IMG/VR virus record: IMGVR_UViG_3300010413_000216
Coordinates: 1-20,179 of that record
Direction: 5' to 3' (one strand)
DNA: 20,179 bases
Origin: a virus
Below are positions 19,453-20,179 of this stretch, in pieces (position 1 is the stretch's first letter; every line of letters starts with the position of its first letter). A program made the position numbers and the translations under genes. The notes under the pieces were generated by a model. The model did no database searches and was not told the origin of the DNA. It worked only from the letters and a program-made list of their open reading frames with translations.

Positions 19453-20117
19453 ACTTCACCTCTCTCACGTGGATGGACCCAAGGACTACCCCACAGGCCC
19501 GTGTCTTCAGGGTTCTTACGGACGGACCACACATCCACGTCGCGGCCCTCGTTCTCAAGGGACACGGCAGTGAACGCGCGAACGTTGCCTCGTGACTGCG
19601 TCTCCATGCGCTCGTTGAACTGATCCCACGTCTCCTCGTGGATCGCCTCGTCCCTAAGGACACGCTCTCCGCCAACCTGCGCCGACTCGTCCGTGTCTGC
19701 GTCGTGGTCGATGACGATCAACGTTGCCGGGTCTACGCCGGACGCTGTGATCCTCTCGATCAAGTCCTCCTGTGCCAGTATCTCCGCCAGCACATCCGCC
19801 GTGATCGTGACCACGTCGCCATTCTCGTACGGCACATCGTACGGATGGTGCGCCTTGCTTGGGACGTGGCCGTCGTCGTTGTCGGCGCTCGGGCTTGCCG
19901 CATGGAAGCGGGTGTTGCCACTGCCTCGGATCACGCCGCCAAGAAAGGACTCCATCCGGTCGGCAAGCTGCCGCTGCTGCAGCAGCCCACGCCCGGCGAG
20001 GATGTTGCTTACAGTGTTGCGGTGTACTCCCAGCTTCGCCGCGATGTCGGCGTTGCTCACGCCTCGTTCGTGCATGCTGCGGATGCGGTGTGCTTGTACA
20101 AGTGTTGTGTGTGCCAT
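19449..20117 (-). CDS. HTH DNA-binding protein, possible regulator
   Basis: 222 residues from the ATG at 20117, preceded by GGGAGGAAACA; a longer in-frame ORF to 20171 runs through the promoter-like repeat and is rejected. Residues ~8-43 form a helix-turn-helix of resolvase/Xre style (QAHRIRSMHERGVSNADIAA, KLGVHRNTVSNILAG), with the recognition helix around 31-41. Residues 45-95 are polar; 100-222 are acidic, with alternating helices and strands (VVTITADVLAEILAQEDLIE, ATLIVIDHDADTDE). It is the first gene after the repeat at 20131-20158. It is a natural candidate for the protein that reads the dispersed GTCCYTARGGAC palindrome, though nothing in the sequence proves this. One such site lies inside it, encoding VLRD. 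Confidence 0.75.
   Translation of the reverse strand: MAHTTLVQAHRIRSMHERGVSNADIAAKLGVHRNTVSNILAGRGLLQQRQLADRMESFLGGVIRGSGNTRFHAASPSADNDDGHVPSKAHHPYDVPYENGDVVTITADVLAEILAQEDLIERITASGVDPATLIVIDHDADTDESAQVGGERVLRDEAIHEETWDQFNERMETQSRGNVRAFTAVSLENEGRDVDVWSVRKNPEDTGLWGSPWVHPRERGEV
19650..19661. repeat. Palindrome GTCCCTAAGGAC, site 12
   Basis: Encodes VLRD in the acidic C-terminal half of the HTH protein gene, the last copy before the right end of the window. Confidence 0.85.
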
Positions 20118-20130
20118 TGTTTCCTCCCCT

Positions 20131-20158
20131 TCCCTACACGTATGGTGGAAGTTGTGCA
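20131..20158 (-). promoter_or_regulatory. Candidate T7-type phage promoter before the HTH gene
   Basis: The - strand reads TGCACAACTTCCACCATACG then TGTAGGGA, the same as the copy at 17242-17269 except at two positions. The predicted +1 is near 20134, giving a 17-base leader before the ATG at 20117. Conservation over 28 bases ending at GGGA is what a single-subunit phage RNA polymerase promoter looks like. No matching host sigma-70 pair with normal spacing is seen. Confidence 0.55.
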
Positions 20159-20179
20159 TGCCGGTTGGCAAGCATTGTG
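20134..20179 (-). CDS. Possible 3' end of an upstream gene, cut by the window
   Basis: An open frame enters from the right edge and stops with TAG at 20134-20136, reading TMLANRHAQLPPYV. Its final residues match the AQLPPYI end of the 60-aa gene at 17245-17427 because both share the 28-bp repeat in the same frame. Only 14 codons are visible, so whether this is truly coding cannot be judged. Confidence 0.3.
   Translation of the reverse strand, partial: TMLANRHAQLPPYV

Noticed and set aside
20118-20171. N-terminal extension of the HTH protein to an ATG at 20171
   Set aside because: The extension would read through the promoter-like repeat and lacks a ribosome binding site; the ATG at 20117 has an ideal one.
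1-20179. tRNA genes, CRISPR arrays, insertion sequences or attachment sites
   Set aside because: No cloverleaf-like segment, regularly spaced direct repeats, transposase or integrase frame was seen; the dispersed palindrome is too widely spaced to be a CRISPR array.

Overview
The window looks like part of a tailed-phage genome, podovirus-type, GC-rich and densely packed with small overlapping genes. I see no tRNA, rRNA, CRISPR array, integrase, transposase or host gene. The T7-type replication set (endonuclease I, flap-type 5'-3' exonuclease, family A DNA polymerase, DnaB/RecA-type helicase) and the short-tail proteins point to a lytic or formerly lytic podovirus, probably infecting a GC-rich proteobacterium; the host is an inference. 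The convergent layout and the absence of an RNA polymerase gene here recall T7-supergroup phages outside the classical T7 group, but much of the genome lies outside the window.

Layout. Positions 1-9198 (+ strand) hold the late virion module: a head-tail adaptor-like protein (5' end cut off), a tail nozzle-like protein, a tail fibre, two internal virion proteins, and a 1339-residue internal virion protein with a C-terminal GH24 (T4-lysozyme-like) domain. Positions 9199-9238 hold a strong hairpin at the convergent junction, probably a bidirectional terminator. Positions 9239-20117 (- strand, read right to left) form one nearly gap-free operon: an HTH protein; three small unknown proteins; helicase; a 60-aa protein; a DUF7448-type protein; a small basic protein; DNA polymerase; an OB/SSB-like protein; 5'-3' exonuclease; a 50-aa protein; endonuclease I; a membrane protein; a metallophosphoesterase; a coiled-coil protein; two unknowns; a dATP/dGTP diphosphohydrolase-family protein; a 3TM holin; a membrane-anchored helical protein; and an 18-aa hydrophobic micropeptide. 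Most junctions are ATGA or TGATG overlaps, so translation is probably coupled along the operon.

Two signals cut across the gene map. (1) A 12-bp palindrome, GTCCYTARGGAC, occurs 11 times exactly plus one near-match. Sites are spread over 5.3-19.7 kb, in both transcription units, mostly 1-1.8 kb apart, with none in the first 5.3 kb. About 0.005 exact sites are expected by chance under uniform base composition. Most sites are in coding sequence, read V-[P/L]-[K/R]-D and often sit in interdomain linkers; one is intergenic. This looks like a dispersed binding site for a dimeric protein and is the best candidate here for an undescribed system. (2) A 28-bp repeat (26/28 identical) lies upstream of the HTH gene and of the DUF7448 gene. 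On the - strand it ends in TATAGGGAGA or TGTAGGGA, very like the initiation end of T7-type promoters, although no phage RNA polymerase gene is in the window.

How the genes may work together: the - strand operon supplies gene control, nucleotide-pool modification, replication and recombination/resolution, and ends in lysis functions; the + strand module supplies the short tail and the DNA-ejection proteins, the last with a peptidoglycan-cutting domain. No separate endolysin gene is visible next to the holin.
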